A DNA stretch of 64,000 bases from Ilex aquifolium (GCA_951799425.1 OX637409.1:11256960-11320959); one strand, 5' to 3'; shown: positions 11,898-25,303, counted from the first letter of the stretch. Translations and numbers: made by a program. Notes: generated by a model from the sequence alone, not told the origin.

Positions 11898-13592
11898 CAT
11901 TTTTGTCACCTCCTTAGCCTTCATTACACCACTCCAAACCCTAGATAGCTTGAGAGGAGAAGAGAGGAAGAGAAAAACACATCCAAGAGAGAGATTTACA
12001 TCAATTGTGAAGATCAAAACCCTCAATTCCTCAAGATTCCACTTCTATACCCATTTCCTTTTCTTCCCTTCTTCACCCAATCTCACCCAAATCTCTTGAA
12101 ACCCTAGGAGGAGGAAATTAAGAGGAAAAGGAAGGAGAATAAAAAGGTTTTGAAGGTTGGGTCTTGTATTTAAAGCTACAACTAAGAGGTAGGGGTATTT
12201 CTCTCATTTCTCACACATTGAGGCTAGGGTTGTATATTTATGTATGTCTCTCACATGTCTTCTCATATATATGATATGTAGTACATGATTCTTGATATTT
12301 TTGCAATAAAGGGCATGTTTCAACCATTTTGGTGGTTGGGTAACCATGGAACCATTCTTTTTCACAATCCAACCCGAGTTTGAGGAAAATGGGATTTTCT
12401 CCTAATTTATTCTTTGTCTTTGATTTCAAAACTTTAGTGTTGAATATTGTATAACAAAATGATATAGATTACGATCTTTTGCATATTTTCTTGGATTATT
12501 CGATTACATGACAAATGTGAAAAATTGGGGGATTTTTACTATATTTGGGAAATTGTTGTGAATTGTGAATATTCTTGGTTTCCTCATTGTATGGTTGTTG
12601 TGATGGACTTGGATTACCTTCGAGAGATGCCGTAGAGTGTTAGAGGTTAGTCTATCCCAGTGGGGGTGAGATGGTTGCCTAATGCTCGTAGTGGATCGTT
12701 GTGGTGACCGCGATCACTATTGTTCACATATATATATATCGAGGAAAAGGGTTAGTATACTAGACACCTTGGGAGGATTTTGTCAATGCCGTAGGAGACG
12801 GTACACGCCCTTCCTAAAGAGATTTGTGATTGTTGGTTGGAATTGGTGGACTAGGTATGATCGTTGGGTAGATTCACGGGAAGCAATCAACATACATGTT
12901 ACGAGGATGAACCAAAAATACATGAAATCAGGAGTTGGGTCGTTCTTGCCGATGCATTGGTATGGGACAATGCATGGGGAGAAGTCCTTCTTAAATAGCT
13001 TAAATTGGAATTTTGTTTATCGATGCTAAACTCACTTTATTCTTTTAATGGATTATTGCTACTGGTTAAACTTGAGATCTCTTTTAAAATGTCACTATTT
13101 TCATTCAAAATCTTTATGTATGATATTTGTGAAATGAGACCGACCGTTTTGAATGTTTTTTTCTAAACCTTGTATGGGTTTGAGAGAATTGTTCTACAGA
13201 GCTTTGTGCTCACCCCTTACCGCTAACATTTTTCAGATTTCCTACAAGAGGAGGACGTAGGGGTCGAGGAGCCCGCTACTTGGGGAGACTCCACTGGACG
13301 GGAGTGTGGATCCCGAGGTGGACGCCTAGAGCGACACTTTCTTTTGTTCTAGACTAGGATATTCATTTTGAACATTGTAAAGCCTAGTTTTCTTTTGTTA
13401 TTTCCGCTGTGCTACATTAGTTGATTTTGGAATGTAAAGGCCAAAATGGGCCTATTATTTTGGGTTAATGCTGTAAATTTTATGGATGACTTTATGAAGT
13501 CTTATTTATTGATGGATTATTTTAGTGCTCTCATGATGTGAATGTTTTAGAATGTAATGTCGGCCAGGGTGTGTTTTGGGGTGTTACAAAGT

Positions 13593-13604
13593 TGGTATCA
13601 GAGC
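13593..13604 (+). other. Primer-binding site, first unit
   Basis: TGGTATCAGAGC, 4 bp after the LTR, is the standard plant retrotransposon site complementary to the 3' end of initiator tRNA-Met. Confidence 0.92.
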
Positions 13605-13775
13605 CTAGGCTTTAGGTCTTACATGGGAGCTGTAGGTATGGATTTCCACTAGGGAGTTAGGACTAGGGTGAAAATACTTATTAGTTAATTTTTCACTAGT
13701 CTTATGCCTTAATCTAAAGCTATAGTTAGGTTCTCTTGTACATCAATTAAACTAAATTGTGAATTGATGTGCAGG

Positions 13776-16700
13776 ATGGAAGGAGGAAGAGGACGTGGTC
13801 GTGGTCGTGGTCGTGGAGGTCAAGCAAATCCACCACCTCCACCACCTCCCGACGCCATGCAGGGGATTTACCAATGTCTAAGGGAACTCACCACCTTAGT
13901 GCAACAACAAGGTGGGAACAACCACCACAACGGTGGGGTTCGTCCTTTAGTGCAAGTACCGGGAAATGGGGACGAGAACCGGAAGATGGTGGCCCTTCGG
14001 GAATTTCTACGACAACATCCACCCACTTTCCAAGGGAGCTCAAATCCCTTAGATGCGGATCGATGGGTCCGCCGAGTGAAGAAAATCTGTGATGGTATGG
14101 GGATCGCCGAGGACCTTCAGGTTGGCTTGGCTACCTATTTATTGGAAGGGGAGGCCGATTACTGGTGGGAGTCTGTGAAGAAGAGGAGGGACACCGATAC
14201 ACTCACTTGGGAGGAATTTGAGCAAAACTTCAACGACAAGTATTTCCCCGAGTCGGTCAGAGATAAAATGCATGCAGAGTTTCTAGCTTTACGACAGGGC
14301 AGTACGACCGTTGCGGAGTATGAGAGGAAGTTCGATGAGCTGTCCCGTTATGCTTCAGAGTTCATATCTACCGAGGAGAAGAGGGCCAAGCGTTTCGAGC
14401 AGGGTTTGAGACCAACTATCAGAGAGAAACTTGTGGCCCTTAGAATCCGGGAGTACAGGGATTTGGTTGACAGAGCAGCATTGGTGGAGAGGGACCTTGA
14501 TGACTCTCAGAGGAGGCAGAGTTATGCTAGAGGGGGACCGATTCGTTCAGGTGCCAGTAGCAGTGGAGCACCGAGGGCGTTACCATACCGTCGCCCCGAT
14601 CAGGCGGTGGGGCAGAGACCTCCTACAGTCCGAGGAGAGGGGCATGCCCCGACTAGACCAAGCACTGACCCTCGTCAATGCTTTGCATGTGGGGGTGTAG
14701 GGCACTTCCGAAACAACTGCCCGTCGCTTCCACCCAAGACCAATCAATCAGCCGGGCCATCAAATGCAAATAGGCCCCCTCCACCACCGAGACCATTGAG
14801 AGCTCAAGCCCCCGGTGATGCCAATCCGGGGAGAGTATTTGCCTTAACCCAACCGGAGGAGGATGCCTCCAATGCCGTTGTAGAAGGTATCATTCTTCTC
14901 TACAATTCTTGGGCCCGAATCTTATTCGATCCCGGTGCTACTCATTCTTTTATACGTACTGCATATGCTATGAATTTGGGATTGATTTTCGAGAAGCTAG
15001 AACATGCATTGAATGTTGACTTGCCTACGGGAGAACGATTGGATACAACTAGGGTATGTAGAGAATGTATGCTTCGCATTGGGGAGCAAGAGTTGATTGT
15101 AGATTTGGTTGTGTTAGACATGAAGGGGTACGACGTTATATTTGGGATGAATTTGTTGTCCGCTTTCCGGGCGGTAATGGATTGTTTCCGCAAGCGGATT
15201 ACATTTCAGTTACCAGGAGGGGTAGTTTTCAGTTTTATCAATGACCGAAGTTCTTCCCATCCATTTCCTACTACGGGTAGTAAATTCTTGAAAGCGAAGG
15301 CGGGAAGCCAGTTGAGTTTCTTAGCCAGCTTAATGGGAGATGATCGGGATAAATCCCATGCGGACGTAGTGTTGATAGTATCGGATTTTCCGGATGTCTT
15401 CCCTGACGAATTACCTGGGTTACCTCCACAAAGGGAGATTGAGTTCAAGATCGATCTCTATCCAGGAACTGAACCCATATCCATTGCCCCTTATCGAATG
15501 GCACCTTTGGAGTTGAAGGAGCTAAGGAAGCAATTGGATCATCTATTGGCCATTGGGTTTATACGTTTGAGCACCTCACCTTGGGGAGCCCCGGTCCTCT
15601 TTGTGAAGAAGACAGATGAGACACTACAGTTGTGTACGGATTACCGAAGGTTGAATCGGGTTACCGTGAAGAATAAGTATCTGTTGCCGAGAATTGACGA
15701 CTTATTTGATCAGTTGAGGGGTTCGAAGTATTACTCCAAGATTGATCTTCGCACGGGGTATCATCAGCTGCGGATTAAGGAGGAGGATATTCCTAAGACT
15801 GCTTTCCATACCCGGTATGGTCATTTCGAGTATACGGTGATGCCGTTCGGATTGACTAATGCCCCCGCAGCCTTCATGGATTTGATGCACAGAGTCTTCC
15901 GGCCTTACCTCGATCAATTTGTCATTGTGTTTATTGATGACATATTGATTTACTCACAGACTCAGGAGGAACATGCTCGTCATCTCTCTATTGTGCTACA
16001 AACATTGAGAGAACATAATTTATATGCGAAGATGAGCAAGTGTGAGTTTTGGATGAAGGAGGTGAAGTTCCTTGGCCATGTTGTGTCCGAGCAAGGAGTA
16101 GCGGTTGATCCCGCAAAGATTGAGGTCATGATGAAATGGGAACCACCGAAGAATGTGACCGAGATACGTAGCTTCTTGGGTTTAGCAGGTTACTATCGGA
16201 GGTTCGTAGAAGGGTTCTCAAAGCTGGCGATGCCGATGACTCGCCTTACAAAGAAGGGAGAAAAATTCGTGTGGACTCAAGCGTGTGAGCTAGCCTTTCG
16301 CACCTTGAAGGAGAAGTTGACAACGGCTCTTGTCCTCATTATTCCGAGCAGTGGGGAAGGCTATGATGTATACACCGATGCTTCACTATGAGGCCTGGGA
16401 TGCGTTTTAATGCAAGGAGGGAAGGTAGTAGCTTATGGCTCGAGGCAACTCAAGGTGCATGAGCAGAATTATCCCACCCACGACTTAGAGCTTGCCGCGG
16501 TGGTCTTTGCTCTTAAGTTGTGGAGGTGTTATTTGTACGGGGAGAAATTTCAAGTGTTCTCTGATCATAAGAGCCTCAAGTATATCTTCACACAGAAGGA
16601 TTTGAATCTCCGCCAAAGAAGGTGGATTGAGTACCTGGAAGACTACGATTTCACACTCAACTACCATCCGGGGAAGGCGAATGTAGTTGCCGACGCACTT

Positions 16701-18266
16701 AGCAGGAAGTCTTGGGGTGAACTCAACGTTTCCATAGGTGAATGGAAGTTGAAAGATGCCCTTGGAGATTTTGATCTATGGGTCGGAGAGGATGGATCCC
16801 GACCATGTTTGTTCAACCTTGTGGCTCAACCTACTCTCCAACGTAGGGTTGTGGAATTGCAAGGCTTGGATCCTGAATTAACGTCGATGCGAGCTAAATT
16901 GGAGAATGGAGAAACTATGGAGGGTTGGTCTTTGAGAAATGGAGAATTGAGATATGGGGAGAAGCTATGCGTTCCCAACGATTCGTCTCTAAAAGAGGAG
17001 ATACTTGGAGAGTGTCATCGCTCTAAGTTTGCTATCCACCCCGGTAGCACAAAAATGTATAGAGACATGAAGCGCCAATATTGGTGGAAGGGAATGAAGA
17101 AGGATGTGGCAAGGTTCATAGCACGATGTGCGGTGTGCCAGCAGGTGAAGATTGAACATCAAAAGCCAGGAGGATTACTACAGTCTTTGCCTATCCCAGA
17201 GTGGAAGTGGGATCACATCACCATGAACTTCGTATCTGGCTTTCCACGGACTTCACGAGGGCATATTGCCGTATGGGTCATTGTTGATAGACTCACCAAG
17301 TCCGCTCACTTCTTGAGTATGAAGACCACTGACACGTTAGAGACCCTGAGCAAGCTCTATATTCGCGAGATAGTGAGGTTGCATGGAGTTCCGTTATCCA
17401 TTGTGTCGGATCGTGATTCTCGTTTCGTAGCGCAATTTTGGCAAAGTCTTCAAAGAGCTATGGGGACAGAGTTGCACTTCAGCACCGCCTTTCATCCCCA
17501 AACGGATGGCCAATCTGAGAGGGTGAACCAGATTCTAGAAGACATGTTGCGTGCTTGTGTGTTGGATTTCAAGGGAGGTTGGAGCGACCATTTGCCGTTG
17601 GTGGAATTTGCATACAACAACAGCTATCAAGCAAGCATCAGAATGGCGCCTTATGAAGCATTATATGGAAGACCGTGTAGATCTCCTACTTGTTGGTTGG
17701 AAGCCGGAGAAAGTAGCTTGTTCGGGCCGGACATTGTTCGAGAAACGACGGAGAAGATCCAACTAATCCGGGAAAGACTACGCACGGCGCAAAGCAGACA
17801 GAAGAGCTATGCAGACCATAGACGAAGACCTTTAGAGTTCAAGGTGGGAGACTACGTATTTCTCAAAGTGTCGCCCAAGAAAGGAGTATTTAGATTCGGC
17901 AAGAAGGGAAAGTTAGCGCCAAGATATACCGGGCCATTTGAAGTGATCAAAGTTGTGGGCAAAGCGGCGTATCAGTTGCGGTTACCAGCTCAGTTGTCTG
18001 GGGTGCATGACGTATTTCACGTGTCCATGTTGAGGAAGTGTCAGTCGGATGCAACACATGTCGTAGACTTGGAAGATATTGAAGTTGAAGACGGAGCAAC
18101 ATATGAAGAGCAACCGGTGAGAATTCTCGACACAAGGGAGAAAGAGCTTCGCAACAAAGTCATCCGGCTGGTGAAAGTTTTGTGGCAACATCACGGAGTA
18201 GAGGAAGCTACTTGGGAACCGGAGTTGGAAATGCAAGAGAAGTACCCGCACTTATTCGCTACTTAA
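13776..18266 (+). pseudogene. gag-pol: Chromovirus gag-pol polyprotein, unit 1 (in-frame TGA; integrase Asp lost)
   Basis: One frame of about 1,497 codons, broken by TGA at 16389-16391 inside RNase H. I chose ATG 13776 for its A at -3 and G at +4; ATG 13767 is weaker. In order it encodes an Arg/Gly-rich start ([10 protein letters not shown]), a capsid-like region, a CX2CX4HX4C zinc knuckle (about residues 302-315) and protease with DPGATHSFI (Asp about 385). Reverse transcriptase follows with FIDD (about 719-722), then RNase H, starting YTDAS just before the stop. After the stop come the rest of RNase H, an HHCC integrase zinc domain and the integrase core, a GPF-type module and a chromodomain ending near the C-terminus. 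Codon 17226-17228 is AAC, so the first residue of the D,D35E triad is Asn here. That should inactivate the integrase. Unit 2 keeps Asp. Confidence 0.92.
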
Positions 18267-18294
18267 GGTAAGTTTCGAGGACGAAACTTTCTTT

Positions 18295-18306
18295 AAGGGG
18301 GGTGGA
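18295..18306 (+). other. Polypurine tract, unit 1
   Basis: AAGGGGGGTGGA lies one base before LTR 2 and follows the TTTCGAGGACGAAA stretch typical of this lineage. It primes plus-strand DNA synthesis. Confidence 0.88.
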
Positions 18307-18307
18307 T

Positions 18308-18340
18308 TGTAACGCCCCGAATTTTCTTTTATATATGTAT

Positions 18341-18371
<31 letters not shown>

Positions 18372-20584
18372 GTAAACAATATTTGTAAAGATGTATTGGA
18401 AGTTAGGAAGTGTCCTGGAGTTAAAATACACTTTAGCGAGAATTTGGGGAAAAATGGGTATTGAATACTTCTTAGTACTTTGGACATAAATTTTTAGTCT
18501 TAATTCCAAATGACCTGAAATTTGGACAGTAGATAGTAGACATCTAGAGCTACAAAAGTGTATCTAATGAAAAGTTTCCAATTCGACCTCTAAATGGGTC
18601 AAAAATGCATTGGAAGTGGAAGTAGAAAAAAATCTGGGTAGTGACTACCGGTAGCCAAAATCAGCTACCGGTAGCCAAATTCAGATACCGGTAGCCGATG
18701 GTCCAGTAAAAACCAGCTACCGGTAGCCAACCGGTAGCCGATGGTCCAGTAAAAATCAGCTACCGGTAGCCAACCGGTAGTCGAGGGTCCCGTGTGTCCG
18801 AGCTACCGGTAGCCAAAATCAGCTACCGGTAGCCACTGTAAAAATTCGAATTTTTCTGTTCGCGAACCCTCGATTTTTCCTCCACTATAAATAAATTTTT
18901 GTCACCTCCTTAGCCTTCATTACACCACTCCAAACCCTAGATAGCTTGAGAGGAGAAGAGAGGAAGAGAAAAACACATCCAAGAGAGAGATTTACATCAA
19001 TTGTGAAGATCAAAACCCTCAATTCCTCAAGATTCCACTTCTATACCCATTTCCTTTTCTTCCCTTCTTCACCCAATCTCACCCAAATCTCTTGAAACCC
19101 TAGGAGGAGGAAATTAAGAGGAAAAGGAAGGAGAATAAAAAGGTTTTGAAGGTTGGGTCTTGTATTTAAAGCTACAACTAAGAGGTAGGGGTATTTCTCT
19201 CATTTCTCACACATTGAGGCTAGGGTTGTATATTTATGTATGTCTCTCACATGTCTTCTCATATATATGATATGTAGTACATGATTCTTGATATTTTTGC
19301 AATAAAGGGCATGTTTCAACCATTTTGGTGGTTGGGTAACCATGGAACCATTCTTTTTCACAATCCAACCCGAGTTTGAGGAAAATGGGATTTTCTCCTA
19401 ATTTATTCTTTGTCTTTGATTTCAAAACTTTAGTGTTGAATATTGTATAACAAAATGATATAGATTACGATCTCTTGCATATTTTCTTGGATTATTCGAT
19501 TACATGACAAATGTGAAAAATTGGGGGATTTTTACTATATTTGGGAAATTGTTGTGAATTGTGAATATTCTTGGTTTCCTCATTGTATGGTTGTTGTGAT
19601 GGACTTGGATTACCTTCGAGAGATGTCGTAGAGTGTTAGAGGTTAGTCTATCCCAGTGGGGGTGAGATGGTTGCCTAATGCTCGTAGTGGATCGTTGTGG
19701 TGACCGCGATCACTATTGTTCACATATATATATATCGAGGAAAAGGGTTAGTATACTAGACACCTTGGGAGGATTTTGTCAATGCCGTAGGAGACGGTAC
19801 ACGCCCTTCCTAAAGAGATTTGTGATTGTTGGTTGGAATTGGTGGACTAGGTATGATCGTTGGGTAGATTCACGGGAAGCAATCAACATACATGTTACGG
19901 GGATGAACCAAAAATACATGAAATCAGGAGTTGGGTCGTTCTTGCCGATGCATTGGTATGGGACAATGCATGGGGAGAAGTCCTTCTTAAATAGCTTAAA
20001 TTGGAATTTTGTTTATCGATGCTAAACTCACTTTATTCTTTTAATGGATTATTGCTACTGGTTAAACTTGAGATCTCTTTTAAAATGTCACTATTTTCAT
20101 TCAAAATCTTTATGTATGATATTTGTGAAATGAGACCGACCGTTTTGAATGTTTTTTTCTAAACCTTGTATGGGTTTGAGAGAATTGTTCTACAGAGCTT
20201 TGTGCTCACCCCTTACCGCTAACATTTTTCAGATTTCCTACAAGAGGAGGACGTAGGGGTCGAGGAGCCCGCTACTTGGGGAGACTCCACTGGACGGGAG
20301 TGTGGATCCCGAGGTGGACGCCTAGAGCGACACTTTCTTTTGTTCTAGACTAGGATATTCATTTTGAACATTGTAAAGCCTAGTTTTCTTTTGTTATTTC
20401 CGCTGTGCTACATTAGTTGATTTTGGAATGTAAAGGCCAAAATGGGCCTATTATTTTGGGTTAATGCTGTAAATTTTATGGATGACTTTATGAAGTCTTA
20501 TTTATTGATGGATTATTTTAGTGCTCTCATGATGTGAATGTTTTAGAATGTAATGTCGGCCAGGGTGTGTTTTGGGGTGTTACA
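18308..20584 (+). repeat. LTR 2 (shared middle LTR)
   Basis: It serves as 3' LTR of unit 1 and 5' LTR of unit 2. The (AT)n tract is longest here. It is followed directly by a primer-binding site instead of a TSD, which shows the two units are fused. Confidence 0.93.
18645..18832. promoter_or_regulatory. Cluster of CTACCGGTAG palindromes in LTR 2
   Basis: Same arrangement as in LTR 1. The TATA box follows at 18886-18893. Confidence 0.7.
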
Positions 20585-20588
20585 AAGT

Positions 20589-20600
20589 TGGTATCAGAGC
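20589..20600 (+). other. Primer-binding site, second unit
   Basis: TGGTATCAGAGC, 4 bp after LTR 2; initiator tRNA-Met type. Confidence 0.92.
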
Positions 20601-20771
20601 CTAGGCTTTAGGTCTTACATGGGAGCTGTAGGTATGGATTTCCACTAGGGAGTTAGGACTAGGGTGAAAATACTTATTAGTTAATTTTTCACTAGTCTTA
20701 TGCCTTAATCTAAAGCTATAGTTAGGTTCTCTTGTACATCAATTAAACTAAATTGTGAATTGATGTGCAGG

Positions 20772-23700
20772 ATGGAAGGAGGAAGAGGACGTGGTCGTGG
20801 TCGTGGTCGTGGAGGTCAAGCAAATCCACCACCTCCACCACCTCCCGACGCCATGCAGGGGATTTACCAATGTCTAAGGGAACTCACCACCTTAGTGCAA
20901 CAACAAGGTGGGAACAACCACCACAACGGTGGGGTTCGTCCTTTAGTGCAAGTACCGGGAAATGGGGACGAGAACCGGAAGATGGTGGCCCTTCGGGAAT
21001 TTCTACGACAACATCCACCCACTTTCCAAGGGAGCTCAAATCCCTTAGATGCGGATCGATGGGTCCGCCGAGTGAAGAAAATCTGTGATGGTATGGGGAT
21101 CGCCGAGGACCTTCAGGTTGGCTTGGCTACCTATTTATTGGAAGGGGAGGCCGATTACTGGTGGGAGTCTGTGAAGAAGAGGAGGGACACCGATACACTC
21201 ACTTGGGAGGAATTTGAGCAAAACTTCAACGACAAGTATTTCCCCGAGTCGGTCAGAGATAAAATGCATGCAGAGTTTCTAGCTTTACGACAGGGCAGTA
21301 CGACCGTTGCGGAGTATGAGAGGAAGTTCGATGAGCTGTCCCGTTATGCTTCAGAGTTCATATCTACCGAGGAGAAGAGGGCCAAGCGTTTCGAGCAGGG
21401 TTTGAGACCAACTATCAGAGAGAAACTTGTGGCCCTTAGAATCCGGGAGTACAGGGATTTGGTTGACAGAGCAGCATTGGTGGAGAGGGACCTTGATGAC
21501 TCTCAGAGGAGGCAGAGTTATGCTAGAGGGGGACCGATTCGTTCAGGTGCCAGTAGCAGTGGAGCACCGAGGGCGTTACCATACCGTCGCCCCGATCAGG
21601 CGGTGGGGCAGAGACCTCCTACAGTCCGAGGAGAGGGGCATGCCCCGACTAGACCAAGCACTGACCCTCGTCAATGCTTTGCATGTGGGGGTGTAGGGCA
21701 CTTCCGAAACAACTGCCCGTCGCTTCCACCCAAGACCAATCAATCAGCCGGGCCATCAAATGCAAATAGGCCCCCTCCACCACCGAGACCATTGAGAGCT
21801 CAAGCCCCCGGTGATGCCAATCCGGGGAGAGTATTTGCCTTAACCCAACCGGAGGAGGATGCCTCCAATGCCGTTGTAGAAGGTATCATTCTTCTCTACA
21901 ATTCTTGGGCCCGAATCTTATTCGATCCCGGTGCTACTCATTCTTTTATACGTACTGCATATGCTATGAATTTGGGATTGATTTTCGAGAAGCTAGAACA
22001 TGCATTGAATGTTGACTTGCCTACGGGAGAACGATTGGATACAACTAGGGTGTGTAGAGAATGTATGCTTCGCATTGGGGAGCAAGAGTTGATTGTAGAT
22101 TTGGTTGTGTTAGACATGAAGGGGTACGACGTTATATTTGGGATGAATTTGTTGTCCGCTTTCCGGGCGGTAATGGATTGTTTCCGCAAGCGGATTACAT
22201 TTCAGTTACCAGGAGGGGTAGTTTTCAGTTTTATCAATGACCGAAGTTCTTCCCATCCATTTCCTACTACGGGTAGTAAATTCTTGAAAGCGAAGGCGGG
22301 AAGCCAGTTGAGTTTCTTAGCCAGCTTAATGGGAGATGATCGGGATAAATCCCATGCGGACGTAGTGTTGATAGTATCGGATTTTCCGGATGTCTTCCCT
22401 GACGAATTACCTGGGTTACCTCCACAAAGGGAGATTGAGTTCAAGATCGATCTCTATCCAGGAACTGAACCCATATCCATTGCCCCTTATCGAATGGCAC
22501 CTTTGGAGTTGAAGGAGCTAAGGAAGCAATTGGATCATCTATTGGCCATTGGGTTTATACGTTTGAGCACCTCACCTTGGGGAGCCCCGGTCCTCTTTGT
22601 GAAGAAGACAGATGAGACACTACAGTTGTGTACGGATTACCGAAGGTTGAATCGGGTTACCGTGAAGAATAAGTATCTGTTGCCGAGAATTGACGACTTA
22701 TTTGATCAGTTGAGGGGTTCGAAGTATTACTCCAAGATTGATCTTCGCACGGGGTATCATCAGCTGCGGATTAAGGAGGAGGATATTCCTAAGACTGCTT
22801 TCCATACCCGGTATGGTCATTTCGAGTATACGGTGATGCCGTTCGGATTGACTAATGCCCCCGCAGCCTTCATGGATTTGATGCACAGAGTCTTCCGGCC
22901 TTACCTCGATCAATTTGTCATTGTGTTTATTGATGACATATTGATTTACTCACAGACTCAGGAGGAACATGCTCGTCATCTCTCTATTGTGCTACAAACA
23001 TTGAGAGAACATAATTTATATGCGAAGATGAGCAAGTGTGAGTTTTGGATGAAGGAGGTGAAGTTCCTTGGCCATGTTGTGTCCGAGCAAGGAGTAGCGG
23101 TTGATCCCGCAAAGATTGAGGTCATGATGAAATGGGAACCACCGAAGAATGTGACCGAGATACGTAGCTTCTTGGGTTTAGCAGGTTACTATCGGAGGTT
23201 CGTAGAAGGGTTCTCAAAGCTGGCGATGCCGATGACTCGCCTTACAAAGAAGGGAGAAAAATTCGTGTGGACTCAAGCGTGTGAGCTAGCCTTTCGCACC
23301 TTGAAGGAGAAGTTGACAACGGCTCTTGTCCTCATTATTCCGAGCAGTGGGGAAGGCTATGATGTATACACCGATGCTTCACTATGAGGCCTGGGATGCG
23401 TTTTAATGCAAGGAGGGAAGGTAGTAGCTTATGGCTCGAGGCAACTCAAGGTGCATGAGCAGAATTATCCCACCCACGACTTAGAGCTTGCCGCGGTGGT
23501 CTTTGCTCTTAAGTTGTGGAGGTGTTATTTGTACGGGGAGAAATTTCAAGTGTTCTCTGATCATAAGAGCCTCAAGTATATCTTCACACAGAAGGATTTG
23601 AATCTCCGCCAAAGAAGGTGGATTGAGTACCTGGAAGACTACGATTTCACACTCAACTACCATCCGGGGAAGGCGAATGTAGTTGCCGACGCACTTAGCA

Positions 23701-25262
23701 GGAAGTCTTGGGGTGAACTCAACGTTTCCATAGGTGAATGGAAGTTGAAAGATGCCCTTGGAGATTTTGATCTATGGGTCGGAGAGGATGGATCCCGACC
23801 ATGTTTGTTCAACCTTGTGGCTCAACCTACTCTCCAACGTAGGGTTGTGGAATTGCAAGGCTTGGATCCTGAATTAACGTCGATGCGAGCTAAATTGGAG
23901 AATGGAGAAACTATGGAGGGTTGGTCTTTGAGAAATGGAGAATTGAGATATGGGGAGAAGCTATGCGTTCCCGACGATTCGTCTCTAAAAGAGGAGATAC
24001 TTGGAGAGTGTCATCGCTCTAAGTTTGCTATCCACCCCGGTAGCACAAAAATGTATAGAGACATGAAGCGCCAATATTGGTGGAAGGGAATGAAGAAGGA
24101 TGTGGCAAGGTTCATAGCACGATGTGCGGTGTGCCAGCAGGTGAAGATTGAACATCAAAAGCCAGGAGGATTACTACAGTCTTTGCCTATCCCAGAGTGG
24201 AAGTGGGATCACATCACCATGGACTTCGTATCTGGCTTTCCACGGACTTCACGAGGGCATATTGCCATATGGGTCATTGTTGATAGACTCACCAAGTCCG
24301 CTCACTTCTTGAGTATGAAGACCACTGACACGTTAGAGACCCTGAGCAAGCTCTATATTCGCGAGATAGTGAGGTTGCATGGAGTTCCGTTATCCATTGT
24401 GTCGGATCGTGATTCTCGTTTCGTAGCGCAATTTTGGCAAAGTCTTCAAAGAGCTATGGGGACAGAGTTGCACTTCAGCACCGCCTTTCATCCCCAAACG
24501 GATGGCCAATCTGAGAGGGTGAACCAGATTCTAGAAGACATGTTGCGTGCTTGTGTGTTGGATTTCAAGGGAGGTTGGAGCGACCATTTGCCGTTGGTGG
24601 AATTTGCATACAACAACAGCTATCAAGCAAGCATCAGAATGGCGCCTTATGAAGCATTATATGGAAGACCGTGTAGATCTCCTACTTGTTGGTTGGAAGC
24701 CGGAGAAAGTAGCTTGTTCGGGCCGGACATTGTTCGAGAAACGACGGAGAAGATCCAACTAATCCGGGAAAGACTACGCACGGCGCAAAGCAGACAGAAG
24801 AGCTATGCAGACCATAGACGAAGACCTTTAGAGTTCAAGGTGGGAGACTACGTATTTCTCAAAGTGTCGCCCAAGAAAGGAGTATTTAGATTCGGCAAGA
24901 AGGGAAAGTTAGCGCCAAGATATACCGGGCCATTTGAAGTGATCAAAGTTGTGGGCAAAGCGGCGTATCAGTTGCGGTTACCAGCTCAGTTGTCTGGGGT
25001 GCATGACGTATTTCACGTGTCCATGTTGAGGAAGTGTCAGTCGGATGCAACACATGTCGTAGACTTGGAAGATATTGAAGTTGAAGACGGAGCAACATAT
25101 GAAGAGCAACCGGTGAGAATTCTCGACACAAGGGAGAAAGAGCTTCGCAACAAAGTCATCCGGCTGGTGAAAGTTTTGTGGCAACATCACGGAGTAGAGG
25201 AAGCTACTTGGGAACCGGAGTTGGAAATGCAAGAGAAGTACCCGCACTTATTCGCTACTTAA
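20772..25262 (+). pseudogene. gag-pol: Chromovirus gag-pol polyprotein, unit 2 (same in-frame TGA; integrase triad present)
   Basis: Nearly identical to unit 1, with the same domain order and the same TGA, here at 23385-23387. The protein up to the stop contains gag, protease, reverse transcriptase (FIDD) and the first RNase H strand. The frame continues after the stop through the rest of RNase H, integrase and chromodomain to TAA at 25260-25262. The integrase triad is intact: Asp at codon 24222-24224, Asp in SDRDSRF and Glu in GQSERVN, with 35 residues between the last two. Differences from unit 1 seen by eye are Asp for Asn in VPDDSS, Asp for Asn at the catalytic site, Ile for Val in IAIW, and a silent change near 22052. 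Full-length Pol would need readthrough of the TGA, for which there is no evidence. Confidence 0.92.
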
Positions 25263-25290
25263 GGTAAGTTTCGAGGACGAAACTTTCTTT

Positions 25291-25302
25291 AAGGGGGGTG
25301 GA
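25291..25302 (+). other. Polypurine tract, unit 2
   Basis: AAGGGGGGTGGA lies one base before LTR 3, as in unit 1. Confidence 0.88.
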
Positions 25303-25303
25303 T

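Larger units (their letters stand above)
11324..13588 (+). repeat. LTR 1 (5') of the tandem chromovirus
   Basis: It starts TGTAACGCCCC and ends GGGGTGTTACA, with an (AT)n tract near 11347. It holds a cluster of CTACCGGTAG palindromes, a TATA box and a roughly 1.7-kb downstream part. The 115-codon frame at 12682-13029 recurs in all three LTRs because the LTR does. Nothing indicates that it is translated. Confidence 0.93.

Noticed and set aside
12682-13029. 115-codon frame present three times (also 19678-20025 and 26670-27017)
   Set aside because: It lies in the LTR, so the repetition only reflects the three LTRs. No domain is visible.
14937-14948. Protease motif DPG instead of DSG in the chromovirus, as a possible inactivation
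   Set aside because: As far as I recall DPGATHSF-type motifs are common in plant gypsy proteins, so I do not count it as damage. This needs a family alignment.
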